Shown: positions 11,603-39,974 of the stretch, in pieces | Layout of the letters: the number at the start of each line of letters is the position of its first letter | Numbering within the stretch: the first letter of the stretch is position 1 | DNA from: Candidula unifasciata | Lineage: Eukaryota; Mollusca; Gastropoda; Stylommatophora; Geomitridae | Length of the DNA: 64,000 nt | Assembly: GCA_905116865.2 (NCBI GenBank) | Contig: CAJHNH020001160.1 | Location: 1-64,000, forward strand | Direction of reading: 5' to 3' | Notes under the pieces: model-generated | The model's database searches: none | Seen by the model: only the letters and a program-made list of their open reading frames with translations | Told to the model about the DNA's origin: nothing | Position numbers and translations under genes: made by a program

Positions 11603-14225
11603 CTGTCACATATCGCTCCTGTCGCGTGCCTGATTTTAGGATTTCTCCTTAAGAACCAACAGCACTCTGAAATAATAATGTTGAGTCGTTGGCTCGTATT
11701 GGTCTAAGTGATATCCCGTGGCCAATATACGCTCAACTTATTTCAGGAGTAGGGCAACTCAAGCTTTGGCACTACAAAATATATAATATTCCTAGGCACA
11801 CGTGGCTGGACACCCCCACTACTTAAAAAAAGGTAGCCCCCAGGTTATGATAGTATACTATCATAGCCATGTTAACACAGATTACACTTATTACTCACAC
11901 AAACATAAAAGCTAGACAGAATGGTGAATCAGGGACACCCAAGTCAGTTATGAAAATTTCTGCATGTAATAAGTTCAATATTTACACATATATAACTGAA
12001 TATATAATCAAGAGTGTTCAGTGAATGGAGTTCATGAATTAATGACACAACCCAGATGTTGAAGCAGCCAGATGTAGTTCCTGGACATTACATGAGTTCA
12101 TCATTGTGAATCAAAGGGAGCTGTGGGAAGAGAGCATGTACGTGATTAAGAGATCACTTATCCCAGTTCGTAGGTCACTGCTCCCCTCAGTCCATGGTGA
12201 TTCAACTGTGGTTGACTCAATAGATAGCTATGCCTCGGTTTGATCTGGTACACTTTGACTGTCTTACATATGAGGACACAGGAACTGCATAGGAGCCCAA
12301 CAAAGCTCTTGAATACTGATTCTCTGGATTGATGACATAGGTGTCTGCAATTGTCTACTAGTCCTGGAACTCACATACAAGCCCCTGCCAAGTTGAGGTA
12401 GTGGCAACAATAGGTAGGACTTTTGGGTATGCTTGGTGCCCAGAATGGTATGGGTTGGTGGTTGTTGGATGGACTGTGATTCGTCTGCCTGATCTCTAAG
12501 GAGGTATCATCCCAAGCTAGGAATTCTTCAAAGATAAAACTGGTATTTTGAATGCGCCAATTTTATTCATAGACTGTATACACGTCTTGATACTTTGGAT
12601 ATCAGGCTAAAGAATGCCGCTCAAAACCACCGCTAGCGTCTCTAGGAAAGAAGTCCCTGTATTCATGCCCAAGGAGTAAACAGGCTTACAGGAATTTCTG
12701 AATTATACACCAGAAACATTCATCCCACAGTTGCAAGTTTGAAAATGTAAACTTCTCAAAGCAACTAGAGAGTCTAGAAATTATTATTTCACCAGATAGA
12801 GGTATATATCAATATAAGGGACTATATATCCACCCCCCCCCCCCCCCACCCCTGATGGGTTTAAGTTTGAAATGTGACGTGCCCGCTTAGGGAAGTCAGC
12901 ATCACGACTCGTCCATCGTGTAAGGTTGGCTGTTCACTCCATGGCACCCACTTCTATGGAAACGTCTCTAATTAGTGGTCTTTTACGACATGATTGGTGG
13001 ATGGAAAGATGGGAGGCCTAATGGATCTATTCTTTTTCTCCTGACATGGTGCCATGAAACCCAGCCAGGACTTGTACGAATTCAGATTCACAGTCGGTGA
13101 GTATAACTGGCTGGGGAGGGCAGGTTTTTCTGTGCCAACAACAAACGCATTATGAGTTGCCCGGTAACAGAAGAGTTAAAATTTACTTTGGTCCCGGGTC
13201 GACCGGGTATCAGTTTGTAAATTACTGGGAACTAAAGGCAACCGGAATGTATGGGCCAGACTGGACTATAAAAAAAAATGACCTTGTGGGGGAGGGGGGG
13301 GGGGTGTGGAAGGATGCTTAGACTCTAGGCCAAGTAAGCTTCAGTGCGAGGAAATACTTTATTTACTAGTTTTTATTTGCCCTACAGACCCTAAACCCCA
13401 ACTCCCCCCCCCCCCCCTTCCCGCCTTTTTCTTTTTCTTGTCTGTTACCAACTAGTTAGTCGAACAGCAAAGAACTTTTTTTTCTTTAGTGAAGGAAAGA
13501 GGGAAGGGCGCAGAAACACACACACATATATATACACACACATAATGTGTTAATAACGCTTCCCTGGTACAAGTGTACTTACATAATCTAAAATTGTGTT
13601 CCTTTTTGTTTTGTTTTATTTTACAATACCTTAAGAACCCGGATGCTATAATTTTAAAGCAGGCGGTTAAATGATGATTGGATGTAACTCTGGCCAATGG
13701 GCGAGCGTCACATGTGCGGTGTCATGCCAATTGTCTTGGGGTTCGATGCTTAAGTCCATAGTCAATATTTACTATGTATCCCAAAATGTAAAATGGCGTT
13801 TTTATTTTCTAACAGATTGCTTAGTTTGTTGCCTCTCCGGGCTGCTACCTAGCAATCCGGATGGCAGACCCACAGGGCAAAAACCCAGCGAACCCGATCA
13901 ACCTCGAAATAAGTTATAATTTGGGCACCCGTAAAAGTGTACCTTAGTTTGGTATATTTTCTTCTTATTCTGCTTCTAATGTTTCTTCTTTTCCGCCGGC
14001 TCCTCATTTTCCAACTCCTTTTTCTCTGTGATCATCCTTATCACTCACTCCTCGTTCTCCTGTGCCTCCATTCTGTGTGATATCGGCAGTCATCTTCTAT
14101 GCCTGTAAGTTTTTGTCGGGGTCTGTTAATCATCTATTTTATAAATACCCTTCAGCGTCATGCTGCTAAAATGTCCGACATCTTTTGTCTCCCCAAGAAC
14201 TGTCCTGTCGATATTATGTTTGCAA

Positions 14226-14228
<3 letters not shown>
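11603..14228. other. Mostly unassigned non-coding DNA
   Basis: Apart from a SINE-A fragment (13175-13290) and C or G runs at about 12833, 13285 and 13405, nothing was recognised. 16531-17189 is also unassigned; its two minus-strand open frames (about 16570-16850) have no recognisable domain. Confidence 0.45.
13175..13290 (+). mobile_element. SINE-A fragment
   Basis: Shares TTGGTCCCGGGTCGACC, TACTGGGAACTAAAGGC and GACTGGACTATAAAA with the SINE-A body; the head is not clear. Confidence 0.55.

Positions 14229-14316
<88 letters not shown>
14229..14316. repeat. (TC)n microsatellite
   Basis: About 88 bp of uninterrupted TC. Confidence 0.95.
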
Positions 14317-14321
<5 letters not shown>

Positions 14322-14978
14322 GTGACTCAGGAGCTCGCTCCCACACCTGTCAGAAAAAAAGAAACATAGAATTACTTAAATGAGCCTTTGACCGGTTGGG
14401 GGAAACGAGGGCATCGAAGATAAACTTAAAAACGGAAGGCTTTTGTTCTCGCACCTCTCTGGATTTTCTACCACATAAATGGCAGCAGTGGAGATGTTTC
14501 TTACCTCGGGTAAGGCCGGGCAGTCAAATCTAAACATAAATGAAAATGTGTACACAGTTTTCTTGAGATGTATTCACACAGTTTGTGACACACTGTAGGT
14601 GTGTGTGTGTGTGTATGTGTGTGTGTGCAAGTGCAAACATACTTGCTGAGTATTTTTACTAGCTTCACATAAGTATATCACGTGATAGTGTCACAGATGT
14701 AATGTGCTTTTTTCTGTTTCACTGTATTGTCTGTCTGCGTTGTGGCAAGATTCCGGTAGGGGCAACAAGAAGGGGACAGGGGTGGTGGGGGGCGGGAGGT
14801 GTCTGTAACATCATCACTGATCCTAAGACTATGTGATCTAGCCATTGGGTCACCCAGTGCTACGCCTAGGGCCATCCTGGAGTTTTTACTTGACCAAAAC
14901 CTGCACAGTGTGCTAAAAACTAGAGTTAAATTGTGTCTGTCTGTCTGCCTATAAATAAACGTTTGTCTGGCTGTGTCG

Positions 14979-15201
<223 letters not shown>

Positions 15202-15547
15202 TCAAGCGTTCAGTGAAAGGGACACAACTTGCAAATGAAATTGTATTTTTAAAACAACGAGTTAATTTTCCTAACATGGAAATCTAGTTTAAATTATTTT
15301 TTTTTGTGTCACACAGTATGCGGGACACACACGCAGTAACAATAATTTTACAGAGGTGGTTTTTATCTTTCCAGAACCTCGACCCTAAATACAGTTCCCC
15401 ATCTTGTCGTTACCCACAACCATACAATTGTTATAGTTACTACTTGATATCTTCAATGAATGCATGTTTTCCGAATGTCTTAGGCTACCTAGATTTTTAA
15501 AACAAACGAGTCATCCCCTTGTGGAATTAAATTTTACGTTATTTTTG

Positions 15548-15715
15548 AAGCCCTACTCTGGCTCTTGCAAGGGGCCTCAATACAGCCAGGCCATAAATAT
15601 GGTCTTATGTCTGAAAGCGGTTTCTGGGACCTCTCCACGGTGATCCTCAACCACATGGTGGCACTTTTTGTCATCGGGTATTTATCTCTTGTGTTATGTC
15701 CTAGTGGAGTAAAAT
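15548..15715 (+). mobile_element. SINE-C copy running into (ACT)n
   Basis: Plus-strand copy: GAAGCCCTACTCTGGC, GGGACCTCTCCACGGTGATC, GGGTATTTATCTCTTGTG; the 3' end passes straight into an (ACT)n run. Confidence 0.78.
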
Positions 15716-15884
<169 letters not shown>

Positions 15885-15915
15885 CCATGCAAAAGGGTCT
15901 TTCAACCGTTAGGTT

Positions 15916-16215
15916 ATATTAGGGCCCCGGCGACAGACCAGTCTAAGTGTATCTGCTAGAGAGGCGAGGAACCAACAGTCTGCAAGCGAATACGTCAGGT
16001 TTGTAAAACGGATGTGGGCGCAAAACTCAAGACCTGCAACAAGACCAACGTCCTGAACAACCAGAAATATCTGCCGGAATTCACCGCCAGTGAAGACAAA
16101 GAAATAGAAGATTGATGACCTTGCACACAAATCTTTACAGATGATTTGAACCTGTATCTCTAGAATGAGAGACCAGCTTTCTTAACCGTTCGACCAGTCG
16201 CCCCTCGCGTTGGTA
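15916..16215 (-). mobile_element. SINE-B copy with possible tRNA-like head
   Basis: SINE-B body at 15916-16105. Continuing on the minus strand, 16215-16140 resembles a tRNA head (CGACTGGTCGAACGGTTAAG, then GATACAGGTTCAAATC). If real, minus is the sense strand of this family. Confidence 0.6.
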
Positions 16216-16374
16216 ATAGTTAAATAATGCTGGTCTGGTAGGAAGAAAGTTATAAACTCTTTTGAGTCCCATTTAGTTGTTACTTTAACTCTTTATCTTA
16301 TACCTCACAGAGTTTTAGGGTTAAATGCCGCAACGGGGCGCATTTTTCCATTTTTATTTTTTGTTGTTATTTTA

Positions 16375-16530
16375 AAGCCCTATCCCATATCTCGTCGGGG
16401 GCCCCAATATACATTAACACTTGGTCGCGGCTTCTGGAGGTGCCCAAGTGATTCTCGTCCGAATAGTGGCATCTTGCGTCAGCGGGTGTTTTCCCTCCTC
16501 GTAGGGCCTTGGTGGGATTGTACGACATTC
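16375..16530 (+). mobile_element. SINE-C diverged copy
   Basis: AAAGCCCTATCCCATATCTC, GGGGGCCCCAATATA and GTCAGCGGGTGTTTTCCC match the family in order. Confidence 0.55.
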
Positions 16531-17189
16531 ACTTGGGGTTACACGCGATACATTCTAGGTTGGAGTTCATAAAAGACTATTCTCGACAGAGTTAGTTACC
16601 CTTCCCAGGGTTAACAAAACTTCTTGTTTCTTCTCTTCTCTACCCCTGGAATGCCTCGCGGCTTCAGGACAGAAAGAGATCTCTGGACTGGGATCTTCTT
16701 TTCGCTTCGTAAAAAGTACTTTTGTGTCTCTGATATTTATGCTGCCCAAATTCTACGTGGTCGACCTCTGGATCTTTTACCCCCTCTGTCTCTATAACAT
16801 AACTCTCTGTGGGGTCCTGTATGATGTTAATCTTATTGTATGACCAAGCCATTAAATGTTTTGTCTTTCTACAAAATTCAGTATTGGTTCTGCGGCGACT
16901 CTTCTCCTGATATTATTCATAAGCCAATATTTTCTCGTTACAACTATAACAGCACGTAAACATTTCATGTCTGTCGTGATTATTTTCCTTCTGTCATCTG
17001 AAGACAGTGCCTATGTTTGACACTGATAGCAAAGCGTTGGTAAGGATCTTGTGTTAACAGAACACATGTCTATAACAAATGACAGTAAGAATATTATATT
17101 ATCTCAAGAATTATCCAAAAATGCAGTAGTGTGCGTTATTTGGTTCTGTCAGAGTTCATCATTAATTCTAATTGTGGTCAGTCAGTCAG

Positions 17190-17460
17190 TCAGTCAGTCA
17201 GTCAGTAGAAGGTCCTTTGCAGAACCCTGCGCCCATTAACAACCCTCCAGAAAACTTCTCGATCACAAGCAAGATGTCCCGCATCCGATACATCCATCTG
17301 GAGTTCATGCACCGATCTTCTCTCTGGCCTTCCTCTTCCTCTCCTCCCAGGCATATATCCCTCTATTGTTGTTCTCTCTAAACTTTCGTGACATTTCCAG
17401 TGACCAACATACCTGTATTTATTATGGATGCATTTGTTATTCTCTGTATACATTATATTC
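17190..17460 (-). mobile_element. LINE 3'-end fragment
   Basis: The minus frame reads YVGHWKCHESLERTTIEGYM, PGRRGRGRPERRSVHELQMD and VFWRVVNGRRVL, the C-terminal tail typical of LINE polyproteins. It ends next to a (CAGT)n microsatellite (17178-17206). It lies just upstream of DNAJC25 exon 1. Confidence 0.75.
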
Positions 17461-17479
17461 TCAGAACCCGTCTAACTGT

Positions 17480-17576
17480 GGGATGTGTGCATTATTATAG
17501 GCAAGGCCCATAACTACGGTTGACGGTATCAATACGGACACGTACGCGGAGCGGAGTTCTCCATAGCGTTTTCAAT
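17480..17576 (+). promoter_or_regulatory. Probable DNAJC25 promoter / 5' UTR
   Basis: The roughly 60 bp before the start codon are CpG-rich (several CG and ACG steps) compared with the AT-rich flanks, and no TATA box is seen. This fits a TATA-less housekeeping promoter. The transcription start cannot be placed. Confidence 0.4.
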
Positions 17577-33493
<15,917 letters not shown>

Positions 33494-34165
33494 ATTATTT
33501 TTATTTAGCCCACGTCTTGTCATGTTTTTATCGGTTCAGAAATAGAAAACAGTTTACAGGGTACCTGGTTCAAGGACTAGCTTATTGCTCGATGAAATCA
33601 TTATCTTGGGACATAAATAACTGGTGACTTTATCATCAGGGTTTGCAGTTTGGGGGGCACTTTACTTAAAAATGAGGACATGCTAGGATCACTGAAGAAA
33701 TCAATGGCTGATTTCTATCAGTCTAAAGGGAGAAAAACCAGTACATTGTGCCATCTCTACACACATACAAAAGTTGGCTGCTGTTTACCTGCTGCTAAGA
33801 AGGGGATTATTACCTGGTGAGGCTGCACTATCTTCCACGGTGTGACTCTTGTGCCACTGTCTGAAAGTCTCTTCCTCAGTGCAACTCCTGTACCACTGTC
33901 TGAATGTCACAAGATCAATCTTTTTAAACTGCCAACTGTGAAAATCAAACTCTGGTTAATTATCAAAGATTGCTTTATGAAACCATTTCACTAACCTGTG
34001 AGCCACACAGTCTAGTGAAACCTAAATATGACTAGTTGGCACTGTCTGTGTGTTTTTGGTTTCAGAGATTGAGTGTAAACTGTTCTATGTTTTAGACCGA
34101 AAAACAGATGAGGAACCTTGACATCTCAGAAAGTATATATAATAAACAAACAGGCATGTATTGAT
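33494..34165 (+). promoter_or_regulatory. DNAJC25: DNAJC25 3' UTR with candidate poly(A) signal
   Basis: The first AATAAA hexamer after the stop codon is at 34141-34146, giving a 3' UTR of about 650 nt. An ATTAAA overlaps the stop codon itself and is too close to be used. No other gene is visible before the arrays that start near 34545. The 3' end is a prediction only. Confidence 0.5.
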
Positions 34166-34542
34166 CAGCGCTCATAGAAAGAGGACTCACTAGACATCTA
34201 AACATATCTGTTCTATTTATAACCTCCCTATGTAAAAGACTACCCTATTTTTCAAAGCCAGAAATTTACAAAATGCATATTTTAAATAATTTTAAGCTTT
34301 AAAAAAAACAATTGATAAAAGATATGGTCTGGAATATGGAAACATTTTGTCTAGTGTGTCCAATCTATCTACTTCTTTCTGTAAGTGCCGATCAGTACAT
34401 GTCTGACAGTTTGTTAGATGTAATAGTCCAGATTAGAATGCTAGAATATTTAAAAAGTTAGAACTACTCCTGTCAGAAGAATCTCATAATACATTTGCTA
34501 ATAATATTGCTGATTCAATTTTCTTGATACAAAAAAAATATT

Positions 34543-34735
<193 letters not shown>

Positions 34736-34739
34736 AGTA

Positions 34740-35755
34740 TAAAATTATCTGGCCATCTTTTTCTTCTTCACCTGCCAGATATTGATGACCTTGACTCTCT
34801 ACCCCTTTCCGTTTTCTGATATTTTGATAAAGATTCTTCTTCTTATGTGTTTGCCTTTGAAAGGGTGCTTGGTACACACTTGTCTTTTTACAGCTAGACT
34901 GCGTCTGTGGCCCAACACAGCCAGTGTTAAGTAAACTCTTAATTAGTCGTCTTTTATGGCATCATTAAGGAGCAGTGTGTCTGTTTTCTTTTGTCCCCCA
35001 CACTAGACTCTTGCTGGTCAGTCACACTTTGCCATTCGCTACACGCTGTGACTCCTTAGCCTCCCTAAAGCATAATGGACCACCGTCATCAGCAAAAGGT
35101 GCCCATGTTTTGTTTATGTGCCCTATAAATTGAACTTGCCATTTACTTATCATTTTATCTACTAATCCAGTAATGACTGCGGCATTTAGTTTTCCTTTCT
35201 GCCCACCGTGTTCTTAAAATTGTTCCCCCAAAAAGAAGCACATCTCCATTGCTTCCAGTTTCTCCATCATTTTGTTATTCATTTGTTTAATTAGTTGCTG
35301 ACACATACAGAAAAACAATGACACATTACAGTTCAGCAAATGTAAAACTTGCTGAGATGTTTCTGTTTTCCATGATGTCCCTTATTCTAGTACAAGTCTT
35401 TCTATTCAGCTATGAGCCCAATTTTAGCCCTAATTTAGATTGTCAAACAGATGTACTTATTGTGTTCACCTGTTGAAACACATGGCGATTGATATTGAGT
35501 TATAAAGTATTGAATGTATAAATACATGACTGAATAGATTTATTTACTTGAATAGATGTAATTATGCATGAAGTAAATAGTCCTGAAGATTAGTCCTGAG
35601 GCAGAGATGTTCAGCATGCACCCTAGCAGGTGGCTCAAAGATCATTGTCCGTTCTTTTGTTTTAAAGATCTTTTTATGCTGGGGCTCAGGCTTTTGATCT
35701 GTGACGATCACCATGACTTAATTGAATAGCTCTGCCCTGAGCCAACGTTTGGAGC
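34740..35755. other. Intergenic stretch without a recognised gene
   Basis: AT-rich single-copy-looking sequence. Open frames are short and show no family motifs. The same holds for 36130-37700, apart from a G run near 36800, and for 37836-38280. Confidence 0.45.
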
Positions 35756-35988
35756 ACAAATGTGGGTGGCGGCCAAATACTTGCCTGTGGATCTAAAGTT
35801 TGTGTGGGTTCAGGCCTTGACAGAGCCGAATTTTTCCCCCACAAATAACCTTGTCTCCCATGTTGACCTAGCCTTAAATAGGTACCAGGTAAAGTCCCGG
35901 GAAGTAAAGGTGGCCAGCCTGATGCTGATATCATCCACAGAGTTCTGATAGGTTTATAAAATATATATAGTCTAACCCTACATTCCCT
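35756..35988 (+). mobile_element. SINE-A copy, intergenic
   Basis: tRNA-like head (TGGCGGCCAAATACTTGCC, GTGTGGGTTCAGGCC) and body GTCCCGGGAAGTAAAGGTGG, GTTTATAAAATATA. Confidence 0.75.
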
Positions 35989-36014
35989 GTACCGTGAGAT
36001 TATTTTTTTAAAAC

Positions 36015-36125
36015 TTGTGCTTAGGCTTTGCGAACATGCTTTGTAATTCCAGAGTGCCGAGTTTGATCCCAGCTGCAGGCAGTCTGGCAGCAAACCTTGG
36101 TTTTCGATAATAGCTTCAAGTTAAC
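36015..36125 (+). mobile_element. SINE-F, tRNA-derived, intergenic
   Basis: GTGCTTAGGCTTTGCG, B box GTTTGATCCC, then AGCTGCAGGCAGTCTGGCAG and CAAACCTTGGTTTTCGAT, parallel to the minus-strand copy at 29070. Confidence 0.62.
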
Positions 36126-37705
36126 CAGTCGAAAAGCATCGGCAAACTACTGAATGTAAAATTGCCTAGTGATATCACACACACAACAACAAAATCAGGG
36201 ATTGATTCTGCAACGTCCAATAAACGACATCCAACAACTAATATTCAGGGAAGCATGTATAAATATTCTGTTGAGGATGTGCGTTGTATTTTCACAATAC
36301 TGCTAAGTCTAATTTTTTATTACCAGAGCATTGTTTGTACAGTATGAACATAGAACTTTCTACCATTATTTAAAAAAAAAAAACTGCATCCAACTAAAAG
36401 AAATGTATTGGCGGGAATGTGATAAAAGTTTATTTTCACAAAAATGGACAAATAAGGAAACAGATAACAGATGGCCTGTGTGTGTTGATGAGTGTGGCAA
36501 ATATGGACCAGAAAGTATTGATAAAGAGTGACAAAGATTTGACATGGTCTGAGCAGTGAAGAAATCTGGCGCATAGATGATGTCTCAAACTAAAATTCTG
36601 TACTGGCTTAGAAAGAGCAGTCGTGGTAGGCATGTTTCCTGGAAGAAGATCTAGCACAGGGGCTGGTTTCAGGACATCAAAAACACCTTGTTGTTTTCTT
36701 GCTCGTCCCTAGTTTTTTTTTCCTTCCCTCTAGTTTTTTCTTTGGCATAGGCACCTAAACCTCAGGGCCCCTTGAGCTCTGCCTTAAAAAAATAAGAGTG
36801 GGGGGGGGGGGGGGGCATGTATAGAACTATCTTTAAAAGTACTTAATATATTAAATGGTATGTCAAATGTATTAGTGTATTTAATTACCATTCACCACAT
36901 TATTATTATGATGCTCTTCAACTTTTTTTTTAAAGTATTCTTTTTTGTCTCGGGATGTGATGAAGCCATGAGTGTTCACTTTTTTATTTATTGCTTTCAG
37001 ACAATGGTTTCCTTTCCAGCGTTTTTGTCTTCCAGAGGTTTTTTTAGAATCAATTTCTGTGATCGTTTCTCTGATGGGCCCCTTAAGCAGTTACCGTACC
37101 CTAGGTCTTACAGGTTAATGGTTTAGGAGTGGTATTATCCAGAGGGGGAAGACCGGGTAGATAGTTAAGGAACTTAAATCAAGAGACTTTACTATCAAAC
37201 AAATGCCTAATGTCAGAATGTTAGTTCTAGTTTTCATATTTTTATTCTACCTTTTTATTTTTAATCTTTGATTTTATTTTATTTTTCAACTGGAGCAGCC
37301 AGTAGAGTACCGTAAAAGTGCTTGCAGAGCCCCAGTTTAAGATGTTTTCTTGGATTTGTGATATTTTCTTGAGCTGATCCATTTGTCAGCTTCTTCTTCT
37401 GCATTCATCCGAAGATGTAATTGCGTTATGTGTCTGTTTACAGCATGGCTGCGATATTTGCACCTTTCGACAAACACATCCGACTTCTGCGGGCATTTGT
37501 TGACCGGGTTAGCCTTCCCGGTTGTCAGCATATTGTTTCTGGCTATTTGATTTTTTCATAACATCTCGTCTGAAATTCCTCAAAACATGTTTATTTGTTG
37601 TCCATATTTTGAGAACCATATAAAGCAATATTTGTTCTTGATTGCATCTTACAGGGAACAGTACTTGTTACTGAGTGAAGCTGAAGAGCTAACTAGAGCA
37701 GAAGT

Positions 37706-37835
37706 TCTCAACCTGTGGGTCGCTACCCCTTAGGTAGTTGAACGGCCCTTTCATATGGGTCACCTCAGACTGTCAGAAAACACATATTCATTAAAGGGTC
37801 GCCGCATTAGGAAGGTTGAGAATCACTGCTGTAGA
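37706..37835. mobile_element. Small hAT-type non-autonomous element (MITE)
   Basis: About 130 bp with imperfect terminal inverted repeats (CAGAAGTTCTCAACCTGTGG and GGTTGAGAATCACTG) and internal GGGTCGC/GGGTCAC motifs typical of hAT MITEs. Flanking AACTAGAG and CTGTAGAG agree at only 5 of 8 positions. Confidence 0.65.
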
Positions 37836-38279
37836 GAAAGAGGAAAAGGCAGACTACAATTGCATGGGAATAGCTGAAGCAGGTTGTCATTGTTAGAAAA
37901 CATCATGCATCCGGAAAGTGAAGTTTAGGCCCTATAGTTAAATCAGGTCACAGCATTCTGTATTCTGTGGTGCCTTTTCACATGGGCAAAGTTCTTCTCA
38001 GGTTTGGACAGTTTGCATTCTTTTGACAGTCAAGCTATATGGAACAGTGGAAGACATGTGTTGTACCAGACTTCACAGAGGCCTGTGGCCTTCTCATCTT
38101 AAAACACTAGCAGGGAGAATGACAAGAAGCAGCATAAGTTGAACAGTTTCATTCTTCAATGCTTTCTTAGAAAATCTGACACTTTATGCATGTTATGTGT
38201 GGAAGGTGGTTCTGAGGTGAATGAAACACATCAGTTGTAATGACAAGCTCAATGACTGATCAGATGGCCATTTCTGCTT

Positions 38280-38340
38280 CTGCCAGGTTCTGAACACACG
38301 ACCTTTGGATCCACAGGTGAATATTTAGCCACTGCCTGAA
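38280..38340 (-). mobile_element. tRNA-like SINE head fragment
   Basis: Minus strand reads GTGGCTAAATATTCACCTG, then GGATCCAAAGGTCGTG and TTCAGAACC, i.e. an A-box-like and a decayed B-box-like part. Confidence 0.45.
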
Positions 38341-38404
38341 TTTTTGCTCCAAATGTTGACTTAGGGCAGGACCAAAAGTTAATTTTTAGAGAATCTTCTT
38401 ATTG

Positions 38405-38665
38405 TTCATTGGCCTCAAGTGATGGTTGTTCGCCCACTTCTGGACTTTAGTCTTGTTCCAGTACCTGAATCCTGCGTGCACATACAATTTACGGATCTGA
38501 TCTACTTGTATGCAGACTACTGGTTCCTTGTCTCTTAGGCAGATGCACTCCATCTTCAGAGGAAACTCCTATTTAGTCAACTTTTACGACATGTTAGGGA
38601 GGCAGTCGGTCTGTTATTTTGTCCCTCGCAGTGGGGGCCACTGAACTCATACAGGAAGAGCCGTT
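38405..38665 (-). mobile_element. SINE-B copy, intergenic
   Basis: Reverse complement of nearly the whole family (CACTTCTGGACTTTAGTCTT ... TAGTCAACTTTTACGACATG ... GTGGGGGCCACTGAAC). Confidence 0.75.
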
Positions 38666-38699
38666 CTCTAAAAAGTTGAAGTCAATGTGGAGGACATCA

Positions 38700-38926
38700 A
38701 CTTCATCATCCCGCGGATATTCTGTATGGTAGTCTCTCTCTGCAGAACAGCTAGTTGCCTGCTGAGAGCGTTGCACAAAGAATGAACTCTGTAGCTCCAG
38801 TGACAAGATATCCATACAAACTATACTGTAAGCTGAACAATGTGTCACTGAATTGAACCCGTAACCTTCAGATTGCGAGGCAAAAGGCATGAACACTTCA
38901 CCATGAAGACCCTGCAAGTCTGCCAG
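38700..38926 (-). mobile_element. SINE-D, tRNA-derived, adjoining the 31-bp array
   Basis: Minus strand: TTTTGCCTCGCAATCTGAAG, then GTTACGGGTTCAATTCAGTG (B box GGTTCAATTC). The 31-bp array starts right at its head end. Confidence 0.6.
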
Positions 38927-38928
38927 CA

Positions 38929-39243
38929 TGGGTGTGTCAGGTAAGAACAGAGGAAACCAAGGGTGTGTCAGGGAAGAACAGAGGAAACCATGGGTGTGTC
39001 AGGGAAGAACAGAGGAAACCATGGGTGTGTCAGGGAAGAACAGAGGAAACCATGGGTGTGTCAGGGAAGAACAGAGGAAACCATGGGTGTGTCAGGGAAG
39101 AACAGAGGAAACCATGGGTGTGTCAGGGAAGAACAGAGGAAACCATGGGTGTGTCAGGGAAGAACAGAGGAAACCATGGGTGTGTCAGGGAAGAACAGAG
39201 GAAACCAAGGGTGTGTCAGGGAAGAACAGAGGAAACCATGAGG
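38929..39243. repeat. 31-bp minisatellite
   Basis: Ten nearly identical units starting GGTGTGTCAGGGAAGAACAG. Because 31 is not a multiple of three, all three plus frames stay open by cycling. Confidence 0.95.
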
Positions 39244-39303
39244 TGTCATCCATCATTTGTATTTAAGGGCACAGCAAAACAAAGGTCTAGCTGGTAACTT
39301 AAG

Positions 39304-39682
39304 TTGTGTACCCAGTGACATAGGGAGCTGCAGCCAGATGTGTACCCAGTGACATAGGGAGCTGCAGCCAGTTGTGTACCCAGTGACATAGGGAGCTGCA
39401 GCCAGTTGTGTACCCAGTGACATAGGGAGCTGCAGCCAGATGTGTACCCAGTGACATAGGGAGCTGCAGCCAGTTGTGTACCCAGTGACATAGGGAGCTG
39501 CAGCCAGTTGTGTACCCAGTGACATAGGGAGCTGCAGCCAGATGTGTACCCAGTGACATAGGGAGCTGCAGCCAGATGTGTACCCAGTGACATAGGGAGC
39601 TGCAGCCAGTTGTGTACCCAGTGACATAGGGAGCTGCAGCCAGTTGTGTACCCAGTGACATAGGGAGCTGCAGCCAGATGCT
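39304..39682. repeat. 34-bp minisatellite merging into SINE-A head
   Basis: Eleven units with TGTGTACCCAGTGACATAGG, alternating CCAGT/CCAGA at the end. The last unit runs into the SINE-A copy at 39670, whose head contains the same AGCTGCAGCCAGATG text. Confidence 0.95.
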
Positions 39683-39893
39683 ACCTGAAGATCAAAGTGT
39701 GTGGGGTTCTGGTCCTGATGGAGCCGGGCGTTTGTCAGTAATGACCTTGGCCCAGCTTTGAATGGGTACCAGATAGTCCTGGAAAGTATAGGCGGTCAGC
39801 GGGACTTTTACCACATTACTCACCAAGTACTGATTGGTCTATAAAATATAAGCGTAGCCCTTTATGCCCAAGGGTCATTTACTAACGCAGTTC
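39670..39893 (+). mobile_element. SINE-A copy at the end of the 34-bp array
   Basis: The head runs directly on from the last array unit (AGCTGCAGCCAGATGCTACC), followed by body AGTCCTGGAAAGTATAGGCG and GATTGGTCTATAAAATAT. Confidence 0.75.
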
Positions 39894-39974
39894 CCAAGAA
39901 CCCTTATTTCATGTGGCTAAGTTGGTACGTTTCTTAGTCTACTGAAGATTAGAGATTATGTATTAAAATATTTT

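Noticed and set aside
17172..17206. CAGT run as shared tail of SINE-C and the LINE at 17190
   Set aside because: In the inferred sense orientations the LINE tail is ACTG-type and the SINE-C tail is CAGT-type, i.e. opposite strands, so no tail sharing is supported.
38929..39682. CRISPR-like regular repeats
   Set aside because: Units are contiguous tandem copies without unique spacers, in a eukaryotic genome; these are minisatellites.
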